This document shows positions 32,976 through 44,500 of a stretch of DNA of 64,000 bases, one piece after another. How positions within the stretch are numbered: the stretch's first letter is position 1; each line of letters starts with the position of its first letter. The translations under genes were made by a program, and so were the position numbers. Source of the DNA: Anisus vortex (taxonomy: Eukaryota; Mollusca; Gastropoda; Planorbidae); assembly GCA_949126835.1 (NCBI GenBank), contig OX421492.1, positions 38,460,886-38,524,885 of the forward strand, read 5' to 3'. The notes under the pieces were generated by a model. That model did not search any database. It worked only from the letters and a program-made list of their open reading frames with translations, and was not told the origin of the DNA.

Positions 32976-33079
32976 TTTCTTCGAAGCTTTAACTTAGTGT
33001 ATAAACGTATAATGAGACAAGCAAAATGAACTACAATAAGATGGCACTGATAGCACAGGGGGACAAGTCAATGTATAAA

Positions 33080-33087
33080 TTCCCGCC
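33080..33087. promoter_or_regulatory. E2F-like site TTCCCGCC upstream of REC8
   Basis: TTCCCGCC occurs about 105 bp upstream of the REC8 start codon in otherwise AT-rich DNA. TCCCGC-type sites bind E2F proteins, and E2F6 in mammals represses meiotic genes through such sites. Position and wording are suggestive only. Confidence 0.3.
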
Positions 33088-33099
33088 AACAGAACTTGT

Positions 33100-35285
33100 A
33101 ATAAGTTAAAAACTTTGATTGTATTTGTTCAGCTTTGCTGCTCACTAGCCTATATAATAATAATAATTATATATTTGAATAGCTCTGCCAACAAACACAA
33201 TGTAAATGTAAGCTCAGACCGCACTTAACATTGAGCAACAAACAAACATTGAGCAACAAACAAATAAGAACACGGATATAATTCTCTAGGCTGAAAAGGA
33301 TATTATAAATAGGCTATAATTATTATAAACTAATAGCTAATTAATAATGAAAAACTTAAAAAATAAAGCAAATAAATATAGGCCTACTGTAGGCCTATAT
33401 ACATTATTATTAAATGTTTCAAACCATATCCTAGAAATTTAAAATGATTAATGAAATTGTTTTTGTTTGTTTGTTTTTTTGTATTTTTTATCCTAAACTA
33501 ATGTCTAAATTCCGACAATGCAATGTCTATCAGCTTTTTATTTCATAACCTCAACTCAAATTCAGCTACTGGTCTCATGCCCAGTAGGCCTATTATAAAT
33601 ATGGGCCTCGAAGACAAATGGAGTCTAAAAAGGTAGGAAGACCTCAAGTAGTGAAATGGGACAACATTTTTCGAAGATATGATTAACTCCAGGCATCTGA
33701 AGACCACTAAATTTGATTTTTTTTAGAAACATTCTATAGGATAATTTTTAAACTTATTATAAGCATGGCAGTCCTTTTGTTCATAGAGTCATTTCAGTGA
33801 CTAATACAGGCGGCCACTTTATAAGGCTTAGCCTATTAGTTTTATCTAACGCCTTTCACAAACGTAATTAATTTGCTAACATAGGCCTACATAAGTTGTT
33901 CAATAGGCCTACACTGATACCATACCAGCGGCAAATTTCTTAGGTTTGCAAAAAAATGCATCACGTAGACAGCGGTAAAATTAAACAAGTTTTCCTTCTC
34001 TGGACTTCTCTTTCAACAAGTCATTTGCTTGCAAATCAATTAGCTCCAACTGTAGTTGAAATGCGACATCAGCAGGATTACAATCAAAATGATTCTGGAA
34101 CAGAAGAATATGCCACTCTTAATAAGGCTATGCCAAAATTGAAAATCTCTCCATAGAACTATTTTTCAAGTCCTGAATATCTTTTTTTCGGAAAATCGAG
34201 ATTGACACCATCGGTGATTGTAGAATGATTGAAAACGTGAAAATGAGAAAAATATATTTCCATTTTTGCATCCAACAATCATAACTCTCTCCGAAATCCT
34301 TGAATAATTCTGTAGAGATCACAGACAATTCTTATCATGCATTTCCCTGATGTTTCAAGTTCAGTTCATGTGTGAATAGTATGATGTAATGTCGAACAAA
34401 GATGACAACTTTGACAGGGTCTGACAGCAGCTGTGGCTCGGTTCTCAGTGAGAAAGAAAAACATCTATTATATATCTATTTCGTATCGGAGCTTCTGAAA
34501 ATTAAAAGGACTTTACCGTAGCCGAGTCTCTTCACTGCTGTATGATAAGGCAAATCACATTATTCTGGACTGGGGTGATTGAGTTCATGTACACGAATAA
34601 TGTTCACGGCAGAAACGGTTGCAGTACACAAGAAATATCTAAGACTTTCCCACAGAGTTCTTGCTGATGTATTGTGCAGTGCTAGAACAGAGTGCCCGAA
34701 AAGTGGACATTTTCCAACTGCGTGAGTCCTGATCTGCCCCACCTTTTTTTTCTGAGTCCTACCCGCTTCCTCACCCCAGCCAGGTTTTTTTCTTTATCAA
34801 CTGTAACAAGTCGAAGCTAATTCCACTGAAGGTTATAGTCAAAATTTATTATACATCCGGGAAAATGTCTTTAAATTGTTGACAGTCAGGCGCATCTAGG
34901 GGCGATAAAAGATACCTGTTTGTTTGTGTTGCTATGGGAAACTATGGTAACTCCAGAGCGTAGTTGGAGCTATGCAGGAGCCGGGGAAGGACTAGGGATG
35001 GCGCGAAATAAGCAAACATTACAACAAACAAGAAAATGTACATACCTACAATAATTTAAAAAAGAAAATTTAAGGCACATAGTAGCGAGGACGTCTCTGC
35101 GTGTATTGTATGAAGATCTACTATAGTCTATAGTATTATAATTTACATTGTATCGCAACGTGTTTATGTCGTAGTTTAGTTAACCATGGCTTATCTAATA
35201 GTTAAAACTTAAACCGGGCCTGACCCGGTCACTTCGCATTGTTTTCAGCTTAATTGTTACATCACTGTCCAGCATATTGCAACTG
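33100..35285. other. REC8 upstream intergenic DNA, no gene seen
   Basis: AT-rich sequence with TAGGCCTA palindromes (near 33,380-33,400, 33,585 and 33,880-33,910). A plus-strand ORF at 33,956-34,156 and minus-strand ORFs at 34,128-34,328 and 34,560-34,742 have no recognised domain. A small direct repeat, TTGAGCAACAAACAAA, occurs twice at about 33,231-33,265. Confidence 0.35.
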
Positions 35286-35293
35286 CCGGGGAT

Positions 35294-35631
35294 CAGGGCC
35301 GCATTTAGGATTGTGGGGGCCCTGTTCCCAAATTTATGTGGGGGGGGGCCTCGTGGCCTCTCCCCTGCCTTCCACATACATCAGAAAAGTGCCGTTAATT
35401 CATGTTACATTCTGTAAAATCATAAATAAATTATATGTTATGCTTATATAATTAGCTTGGTTGGAATGGAGAGCTTAAAATTGTAGAGGATAAAAGGGAT
35501 TTTTTTTTTACATTTTCAACGAAAGAATGGGGATGTCACTTAAAAATTTATATTGTCATGTGTGGGGGCCCCTTTTCTGTGGGGGTCCCTGTTCCAATGG
35601 AACATGTGGAACATGCCTAAATACGCCACTG
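35294..35631. mobile_element. hAT-type MITE, CAGGGCCGCATTTAGG/CAGTGGCGTATTTAGG termini
   Basis: The left end CAGGGCCGCATTTAGGATTG and the right end CCTAAATACGCCACTG are inverted. Flanks CCGGGGAT (35,286-35,293) and CAGGGGAT (35,632-35,639) match at 7 of 8 bases. The interior has GTGGGGGCCCTGTTCCCAAA near the left, and GTGTGGGGGCCCCTTTTCTG and GTCCCTGTTCCAATGGAAC near the right, so the ends carry longer related blocks. It has no coding capacity. Confidence 0.8.
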
Positions 35632-35639
35632 CAGGGGAT

Positions 35640-36149
35640 ACATAGACTTTAGAGCTATGTATACTACGCATACTGTGCTAAATACAAAACGGTTTCACCT
35701 CTTTCTTCTAAAGTGGCAACTGTTGCATGAACTAGCGAGATAAACCAACTGCTTAACAATTTTTAAAAGCATTATCAAAATAAAACACGTCTATTTATAG
35801 GGCCTACTTCAACCACGGATAAGCTATAAGCTTAGATTACAATAATTTTCTCGACAGAAGAAGCGCCTGTAGCATATAAGCATATACTATAGATTTTGGG
35901 TACGTGCATTGACGGCTCAAGTTACCGACAAAACTTACAGTTGCACACGGCACCACGTGCTCATGAGCGTCATCGAGAATCTTCCAAAAAAAAGGTAGGC
36001 TAAATATAATGCATTATGTTTTTTTCAGTCTGACTTTCATTTTTTTTTTTTTTTAATTTAGCTTTTAAATTGTTAGGCCTAGGCCTATTAGGAATCTAGC
36101 TGTAGGCCTAATTTATAAGATTGAAAAAAATATGTTTTTGTTCATATAG
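35640..36149. other. No gene seen
   Basis: Unique-looking spacer with a poly(T) tract near 36,040 and the palindromic TAGGCCTAGGCCTATTAGG at about 36,076. No ORF of interest. Confidence 0.35.
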
Positions 36150-36305
36150 TAAAGCCGGCTGGTCCAGCGGTCCAAAATACCAACTGACAGGTCGCGGGTT
36201 CTATCCCTGCCACCGACGGATCCCTGTCGCCCTGCAGGAGTTTTGGTCCTAGTGGACGTAATAATCTTCTCTCTAGAAGGAACGTCTGTAAACGTATAAG
36301 AAGAA
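36150..36305 (+). mobile_element. tRNA-derived SINE, family 2, best preserved copy
   Basis: GCCGGCTGGTCCAGCGGTCC (A box), CAGGTCGCGGGTTCTATCCC (B box), then CTGCCACCGACGGATCCCTG, GCCCTGCAGGAGTTTTGG, CCTAGTGGACGTAATAATCT and AAGGAACGTCTGTAAACGTA. With copies at 2,660, 12,987 and 30,903 it defines the family. Confidence 0.85.
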
Positions 36306-36464
36306 GACTAGGCCTACATAGGCTAATACAGAACATTTTAGTCTTTTGAGGTGATTAGAGGCTGCTTGAAATAATAAAAAAAAAAATATAAACTTAGGCT
36401 ATATTTAATCATAGCTTTTATATTTAGCTCGGTAAGAGAATTTTAAAGAGCTCATAGCCTAGAC

Positions 36465-37914
36465 CAGGGTTCGGCAACTTTTTGCTAACAGTGTGCCAAA
36501 CTAGGTTTTCTAAATAATTCAGCGTGCCAACAGCCTAAAAGTCCTTCATTATACTTTTTAAAATTAGTTGTTTTTTTTGGGACAATTGATTTAACTCCGT
36601 AGCAAGACAAAGGCCAAAAGCGAAGGAAATCTATTGAGAAAATTGTTAAAGCGTTTTATATTAATACTAAATTAACTTGTTTATGTGATTCTCATCCATT
36701 TTTTTTTTTTTGCATTTATATCAAGCACAATAGTTTATAGGCCCTAATAAGCCTAATTAACTTTCACATTTATTATTGTCTAAACATTATCATTTGGTTG
36801 TCAAGATGAGGATCTAACATCTATTAATATTCATTATTTTTTTTATCTCAGCACTGAGATGTCCTTTGATATGTTATGTTAAAATTAAATATTTGTTAGA
36901 ATTATAGTTAAGCGATAGACCTGTAGAAACCTAGTAATAATACAAACTGGGTAGTTAATGTAATTTTTTTAAATATACATATAAATTCTTTAGTCATATC
37001 GGTAGACTATATAATTTTCAAATACTTTTACAGTTTGACCATTTGTAAGTTATCAATTGTAAGTCATTTATTCTTTTATAAAAGAAACATATTGGAAATA
37101 TTAATATTAGCGGAAATAAAACGGGTTAATAATCTCCCTTTAATTAAAAACCCGTTTTCACATAATTTGATTCAATAGTGATGCCAAACAAGTTATGGTT
37201 TCCTAATAATATAACAAATATTACTGACTAATTATTATTTCTTTATATAAATCCTAAATAATGGTCTTCATTACAAGATTTAATTATTAGAGAATTAAAA
37301 TTTTATTTACGTTAAACAGTTGTAAATTAACATTTCCTGCATTAATTGTTTGTCCATTTCATCTTTTAGTTTTAGCCGAAATGTTTGAAATTCAACTTGT
37401 TGCATTTTAAAAATCGCCAATATCCCAACACTTAAAAAAAATATCTACATCTAAGAAGGTTATAATTATTGTAAGCTTATAGAAAGATCAAACCAATTAG
37501 GCTTGATGTGGTATGAAACAAATGGTTAGAAAACGCCGCTTTGAGTGCTTCGGTGTAGGCCCCTACTTCTGATAAAGCTCAAGTGTTTATCTTAATATTT
37601 GCCGTAATATAGGGATGTACATAGGTAGGTAAAGGTTATGAAATTGATTTCACGGCAAGATATGTCCTGTTTCAATGCAAATTTATTCCAGTGTCCTTGT
37701 AGCCTATATGCTATTCAACTCACTGAAAAGTGTCACTATGTCATTCATAAGCGTCGGCTTCATCTGTCAGTTTCCCTAATTCAGAACCGGAAAACGTTGT
37801 TGTTTGTTTTTTTCATCAATAAAAAAAACTCCTCTGAGGTCTATCGCGTGCCATTGAAAATCTATCTGCTTGCCAAGTTTGCCACGCGTTCCTTAATTAG
37901 GTTGTCGACCGCTG
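36465..37914. mobile_element. Long non-autonomous hAT element (1.45 kb)
   Basis: The left end CAGGGTTCGGCAACTTTTTG with GTGTGCCAAACTAGGTTTTC, and the right end CGCGTGCCATTGAAAATCTA, TTGCCAAGTTTGCCACGCGT, GGTTGTCGACCGCTG, are those of the common hAT MITE family. They are separated by 1.2 kb instead of about 0.1 kb. The inner segment 36,925-37,200 is the reverse complement of the interior of the element at 16,597-17,503, so a second element may have inserted here. Flanks share GCCTA only. The 105-codon ORF at 37,638-37,955 reads through the hAT end and is not a gene. Confidence 0.65.
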
Positions 37915-38766
37915 GCCTATTTGATTGCAAATTGACGCAATCGTCCATTTTTTAATTCCATGAACGCTTACTATATTTAAACTAGTTTTCGAGACAGTAG
38001 GATATCATTTGGCATGCACTCACAAAATAGGTAGGCCTAATGTCTCACTTCTAAAGAGTTATAACTAAGTGCGATTGGAGTGCAGATCGAATAAAAGGCC
38101 TATAGTTATAGTGTGTCAAAGTCATTTTACATGAAATCATCGAGATCGAGGCTCTTTTTAAGCTTTCAGAAATGCCTCGTTCTGGCAATGCAACTACTTG
38201 GTCTAAAATTTCACGCAGTAGGCTAGGCCTACTCATTGTCTAAAAATAAAGAAAAATAAAATTAGGCCTACATTTAGGGTATACTGGGGCAGAACGCCCC
38301 TTGGAGGTAAAACGCCCCCTCACTATATATATCCTGACCCCCCTGTATTTTTAAAAGATGCCCTTGACTCCACAGCCATTTTTCCTTTTATAAAACGTGT
38401 ACCTATATTTATAGGCCTATATATGAAACCAAATATTGTGTGTGTGTGTGTTTTTTTACATTAGTTAGATATTGCGTTTATTGGAAAATATTAATTTGTT
38501 TAAAAGTATATTTTCATTGCAATTTATTACCTTAGTTAATATTTATTAAATTTAGAATTTAGTAGATAGCATGTTATATAGTAGATAATATAAGAATTAG
38601 TTTAGTTTTAAAAGGGAAAACTTAAATTAGGGCCTACCGGTAGGCCTATATTAGCTATTAAATATGGCCTACACATCCTAATATGTTGTTAATTTTTCTA
38701 ACATTTAATTTAACAATTACCTTTTTAAACATTTAATTTTAAATGTGATCTTTCTACAGACGTTTT

Positions 38767-40839
38767 CAGGGCCGGCTCTAGGGTTTTTGGCGCCCTAGGC
38801 GAAAACAAATTCTGTGCCCTCATTAAAGTGCCTTCGGAGAGGTCTGCCGGGTATAGAACTTCGACTTCGAAAATGTGTTTTCGTTTATAATTGTTATAGC
38901 CCAACAAAGAATTTATTTTAAAACCTTTGATTGATGACTGTGAAATGTAAATAAAACAGTTGAATGAAAAGTAACAATGGCTTTGCATTATAGATTAATA
39001 ATTAGAAACCTAAATTATTATTAGAAAATTTACATACAGACAGTCTTACATTAGATACGGGTTTATAAACTTTATACTTGCATTATGTACAGTTCTCTTA
39101 ATAACAAACCGAAACTCACAGTTAGTTAGATTATAGATATATTTTTTCTTTTTAAAACACTTTTAAAAATACACAAAGAATACTTGATATTTATATTCGA
39201 TTATTGTTTTCTTAACTACGGTCCAAAAGTCACTTTTAAATACTAATCACCAGTATTTATACTCAAGACCAGTATTTGCTTAGCAAATTATTGAAGAGGG
39301 CTTTTGAGTCTAACTGTCTTGCTATCTCACTTTCAATAGAAATTGTTGCAAGGCCCGCAATTTTAAGTCTCTCCTGACACATTGTACTACGCAGATAGGT
39401 TTTAATTAGCTTAAATATTGAAAAACTTCGTTCAGCATTAGCTACGGAAAGAGGCAATTTTAACGTAAGCAAAATACGAAGGGCTACACAAATGCTAATA
39501 AGAAATCCATTTTCAGGATTATGTTGGTAAATGTCATTTAGGATTTCTTCAGGGTTTGATACTGAGTCATGGAGATGATGAGAAACTGCTTTTAGTTCAG
39601 AACACTGTTGTACAGCAGCAATGTCAGATTCATTCAAACCTTTATCTTTTTAAATTGTTAATGTTTTTTCCGAGTTTTTGCACATCGACTTATCCTCTGA
39701 TGTAGTCTTGTTTCTAAGGTTAGGAATGTTGTACAAAAATCCAAAGACACCAGATACTTTATTTAACTGGGGAAAATCTTTCTTTTACTGCATTAGCAGC
39801 TGTGTCTAAAGCAGCAACATAAAAGTGGATCTTGAAACTTTCTAAGAAGTCACCTGCAATATTTACTGATTCATCTGTTGATTCGTAATCAACCATGTTC
39901 TTCTTTTCTTAATTCGGACCTTCTCTTTCTCAAATACTGCTAGCTGGTTCTACTCCATGCAACTTCTTATGCTACTTCATTAGCATCAACCAAAACTCGA
40001 TTGAACTCTAAATCACTTCTAGCTGTAACCAAAACTCTTCGTTTTTTTTCAGGTGACTCACTGCTCTTTGGTGAATCAAGTCCTTTTCTTGCAATGTCTT
40101 AATAGCTATGTTTACTTGAAACAAAATGTTGTGCTATGTGACAAGTGCAACAATAAACTTGAAGTCTGAGATATTTTTAAGCAACCCAAGTGCTTCTATC
40201 TTCGCAATATTGCCACTAGATCCAATTAGTGTCTTTTGAAATCTCTTCCAAGGCATCACAAGCATGAGATAACTGTTACCGCAATGGTTTGTGGGGGATC
40301 AATTCGACCGGACCATCTTGTGCCACTTAGGATCACTTAGGGGATTTAATGTACTCGTTTTCGTAATTAACAGTCTAAAAATGCACAAAAACAACAACTG
40401 CACTGCCAATACAAACAACTCAGTGCACTCACGACTTACGATTCACGAACTGACTTGAAGGTCACGGTCACGTCACTTCACTATGATATTCCGCCGCCGC
40501 ATCGCATACAGGGGTGGCCGGGGGAGGTACGTACGTGAAGGGTTGAGTTTTTGCACCCCGCTTCTCACAGCGAGGTTGCCTAACTAAGTAGGCTACTGTT
40601 AGGGCATAGGCTACTTAATTCCTATTTTCTCAACTTAAATAAAATACCCTTCGCCTTTCATGACCGAGTAATCCATCTGCTTATGCTAGTAGCGCGCAGA
40701 AGCACTAAACTTTAATATAGTTTATATTTTTAAATCCCCAAATAAAAAAAATCCTCAATTTTGCGCCCCCTTAAAAAAAAAATTTTGCGCCCTAGGCAGC
40801 CGCCTATTATAGTTCACCTACACGGATGAGCCGGCCCTG
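38767..40839. mobile_element. hAT element with degenerate ZMYM-like transposase (2,073 bp)
   Basis: The left end CAGGGCCGGCTCTAGGGTTT, then TTGGCGCCCTAGGCGA, and the right end TTTTGCGCCCTAGGCAGCCG, then GATGAGCCGGCCCTG, are inverted. Flanks GACGTTTT (38,759-38,766) and GATGTTTT (40,840-40,847) match at 7 of 8 bases, as expected for hAT insertion. It carries a broken transposase on the minus strand (next entry). The duplication being nearly intact while the gene is dead suggests a moderately old insertion. Confidence 0.88.
39263..40310 (-). pseudogene. Broken hAT transposase (ZMYM1-like C-terminal region)
   Basis: The last 124 codons (39,637-39,263) encode LLTLKLPLSVANAERSFSIF, KLIKTYLRSTMCQERLKIAG and LATISIESEIARQLD. 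This is the hAT family C-terminal dimerisation region in the form found in ZMYM1-like proteins (TLPV.VA.AERSFSKLKLIK.YLRSTM). Upstream on the same strand, frames shift. One frame gives FKIHFYVAALDTAANAVKER, a second gives NKVSGVFGFLYNIPNLRN, and a stop lies between them. Earlier segments toward 40,310 show more fragments but no continuous frame. The gene is inactive. Confidence 0.8.
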
Positions 40840-41581
40840 GATGTTTTGTAAATAGCCTACGGTACGTTCAAAGGACACTAATACTAGAGGCCTAATACCG
40901 AGGCTTTGTCAAAAGCATCAACTGCACAATGATTTTTAGCTAGATCTATTTCTATTATTAAAAAATAAAAATGTGTTATTGTTAATAAGTTGATGTTATT
41001 AGGCCTAGTTATTGCTGTTTATTTTCAAGGTTGTATTTGTCTATACCTACATCTATATCTAAGAATATCTTCAAAAATACTTATGGGGCAAAATGCCCTC
41101 TCTGTGGGCCTTCTGCCTCATGCTCGGGGTAAGTTGCCCCCTTTTAAAAATTATTTTTTTAAAAATATTTCACCAAAGGGTAATAAAGCAATGTCTGCTG
41201 TGGTATTATAAGTGTTACTACGTAGGGCCTATATAAGTCAATCACATTAGGTGAAACAATTTAAAATATATCACACCATATTCAAAAAAAATAAAAAATC
41301 TGCTTAGAGGGGGCTTCCTGACCCAGTCTACCATAATACTACTAGGTTTACAGTATAAGGACGTGTTATGAGGGTAGGCCTACACCACTGTTCAAGATAA
41401 TATCATAGATCTGTGATAATATAAAATTATATAGCTCAGTGGCTGCATAGAGAATTCCCTGAACTATACATAGCTCAGTGAGCGTAATTAGAAACGTCGT
41501 CAACTTCCTGTTTCTGTACATATTTCCTTTGATTTTTCTGTCTCATTGTTTATAGTTAGGTCGTAGTGTTTTTTTTTAAAA

Positions 41582-44500
41582 ATGCCACCACCAGATAGGT
41601 ATGATCTGTATATATATTATTTTGTCGCAGTTGTTAGATGTGCTTATTAGTTTTTATTCACAAATGTATACATTTTTTATACGATAATCTTTTATTTTCA
41701 GTAGTTTCTATTTAGTAGAGTTTACAGTTTCAACTTCAACGTCAACGACGTCAACGTGCTTTTCTGCTTACTTTACTAACTTACTACTTATTTAAATTTA
41801 ACACTTTAACTTTAACTTGGATGGCGACCTAAATTGAAATTCCCTTTTCTCTGAATGCTAAACACTGACTTAGACTTAGTAATTAGTAGGCTATACTATA
41901 ACTAGGCCTATAGCGCTATAGCTACTATAGAGTATAGAGTATAGAGAGATAGACTACTATAGTCAACTATAGTAGGCATAGGAGTATAGGCTATAGGCGC
42001 TATAGTGCTATAGCTATAGGCATAGGGCCGCATAGGCATACTGCGGCATAGGCTTATAAATAGATATAGTGATATAGATATAGACTTATAGCACTTATAT
42101 AGATAGCCTATACCTATAGGGCTATAGGCATATGCCTATACTCCTATAGTCTATAGGCTACTTAAACTTATATATACTATCTTATTATAAGTTTATAAGT
42201 TATATAGTTTATAGTTATAGCTTAGGCCTAAATTAAATACTAATATAGGTCTATAGTCTATAGTCATAGTATATAGTAGACTATGGTCGTCACTCACTCA
42301 CTATAACTTATAATTATAATTACTATACACTATAGTAGGCCTTACTATACTATAGTCACTATATCGACTATAGAAATAGAACTATTGAGTAATTAGTAGG
42401 CCTAGTCTATTTAGTGGTATTTATGATGGTTATAGCCAGGGCTTTTTTGTGACGTACGCACCGGTACGGTGTACCGGCACCTTTTTCAATGTGGGGAAAA
42501 AATTATTACTTTTCTTGTATTTAAACGTTTATTATTAATTTATTATATTATTAATTTGTTAAATTGAATTATTTAAAATTGCGCGCAATAAGAATTAAAA
42601 TATAAAATGCCAAACTGCTATAAAAGTTAGGCAATCCATCACTGAGTACTGACACCTAGGCTATTTATTTTAAAAAAAAGCACTGGTTATAGTTACTTTA
42701 TAGTTATTATAGTTAAGTTATAGCGTTATAGTTATTATATATTATAATATATTCTATATAGGCCTATAGAACTATAGACTATAGGCCTACTATGTTTTAT
42801 AAATACAAGTTATAGTATAATATAAGTTATAATTTTTTATATAGGCCTAGTTATACTACTTATAGCATTTATTATAATCCTTAAAAAAAAAAGTAGATTG
42901 TGCTTCATAAGTCAAAGTCAAGTAATAAGTTATAAAGCAAGCCACTATAATTTACTATAAAACTATACCCCACTAGTGACTATAGGCATAAGACTATGTA
43001 CTATATGCCTAGGCTATAGTATAGGCTTAGAAATACTTATAATTATAATTATAGGCTGCTACATTTCCGATTCTTCCAACTTTCGAGATCTTATATTCAC
43101 AAGCCATGCCACATCATAAGAATAAAAATTTGCCATCAATACGAAAAATGCCAACCTAGGCATCTGTTTCTTCATCTCAGTCTCTTCTCAAGTTCCTATT
43201 CCTAGAGTGGGTTAACACAAAAAGAAGTCTTTTGGAGTGCGCTCTTTGAATGCTGCTTCACCAGCCCTATGATAAGTTTTGTCCGAAGGGTACTTTACTT
43301 ACTTTTGACTTGGCAGTGCCATCACTTTGCTAGACGTACTATAAAAGTGCCTTAATTACCATTAATGTTGTTCATAATGATTTCCAACGTGATTGCGCGC
43401 AAACAGTTAATAAGCGGAGAGTGCTGGCTTTTTATCTCATTCTCTTTGCGACCGGCAATGGTGCTTTTTAAACTCATACATATAACTTTAGAAGGAAATT
43501 AAAAACACACTATTGGCATTTCATGCATTGTAATCATTATTTCTATAAAGATTTTTTTTTAAGTTTGAGAGAGAGTGCAGGCAGGTTTTTTTCCAAAACA
43601 TCCTGAAATTTGTTGATCAGCCGATCCTAATTGCGGGTGGTTTTCTCGGAATGCTAAACACTGCCTTAGTAGGCTATAATAAAACGAATCTTAAGCTACT
43701 AGTCTACAAGCTTAGAAGCCCCATATTATAGTATAGGTCTAGATAGGCTGGTACACATTTATGATTCTTCCCATATATTGTAATTTGTGTCATATCCTCC
43801 TGGAATTTTAGTTTTTCTACTGAAACACTCCTGGTAATCTCCTCAATTTTTTTTCTAGCTTTGGTGCTGGATTTTAAAAAATATTATTATTATTTATTTA
43901 CTGAAAACATTTAAGGAAGTAATTTAAAATAAATATTGTAATCTGGTTAAAAAAAAACATTTCTTTTTATTTAACAAAAAAATAGCACTAACTCTGCTTG
44001 AGAATCGGACACCCGTCTCCCGCATGCATCTAAAATATAGGCTAATTATTCGATTTTACTTACTGAAAACATTTTAGGAAAGCTTTTAGTCCTGAAATTC
44101 TTTACAATCTTGTACCAAGAAAAGTAATATTATTGGAAATTTTTTAAAAAGTAGAAAAATAATGAAAATGTTATTAGTGGGGAATCAAACCCAGGTCGCC
44201 TGCATGACAGTCGGATACCTGATACCCTAACCAATCAGCTAGGGAGGACACATGCCGGAAGCGAGCTTGCAAAAGTTAAATATGAGACAATAAGGTCACT
44301 TGTTTTTAAATTAACCAATGGGGATTGGAATCCACACAAACAGTCTGCTTTATATATATAGACAAATATGTTTAAAAAGATAAGTTACAAAGGCATAATA
44401 TTTTAGTTTCAATTATTATGGTATCATTACATTTATAATTGTTATATTCAATGTTTTATTTGAAACAGATGGGAGTGCTATAGCCCTATAGGCAAACCAA

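Larger units (their letters stand above)
38277..41332. mobile_element. Candidate 3-kb TIR element hosting a nested hAT element
   Basis: The left end GGGTATACTGGGGCAGAACG, then CCCCTTGGAGG, and the right end AGAGGGGGCTTCCTGACCCA, then GTCTACC, are imperfect inverted repeats (GGTANACTGGGNCAGNANGCCCC). A subterminal GGGGCAAAATGCCC with GGGGTAAGTTGCCCCC occurs near 41,087-41,142, echoing the left end. Inside sits the hAT element 38,767-40,839. No target duplication could be fixed and no transposase of its own is seen. Confidence is therefore limited. Confidence 0.4.

Noticed and set aside
33956..34156. 66-codon plus-strand ORF upstream of REC8, possible small gene
   Set aside because: It has no motif and is overlapped by a minus-strand ORF. 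Nothing supports coding.
44161..44250. Functional tRNA-Asp(GTC) gene on the minus strand
   Set aside because: A and B boxes are present, but the anticodon stem does not pair and the B box has a T for the conserved C. A related broken copy lies alongside, so it is a pseudo-tRNA or SINE head.
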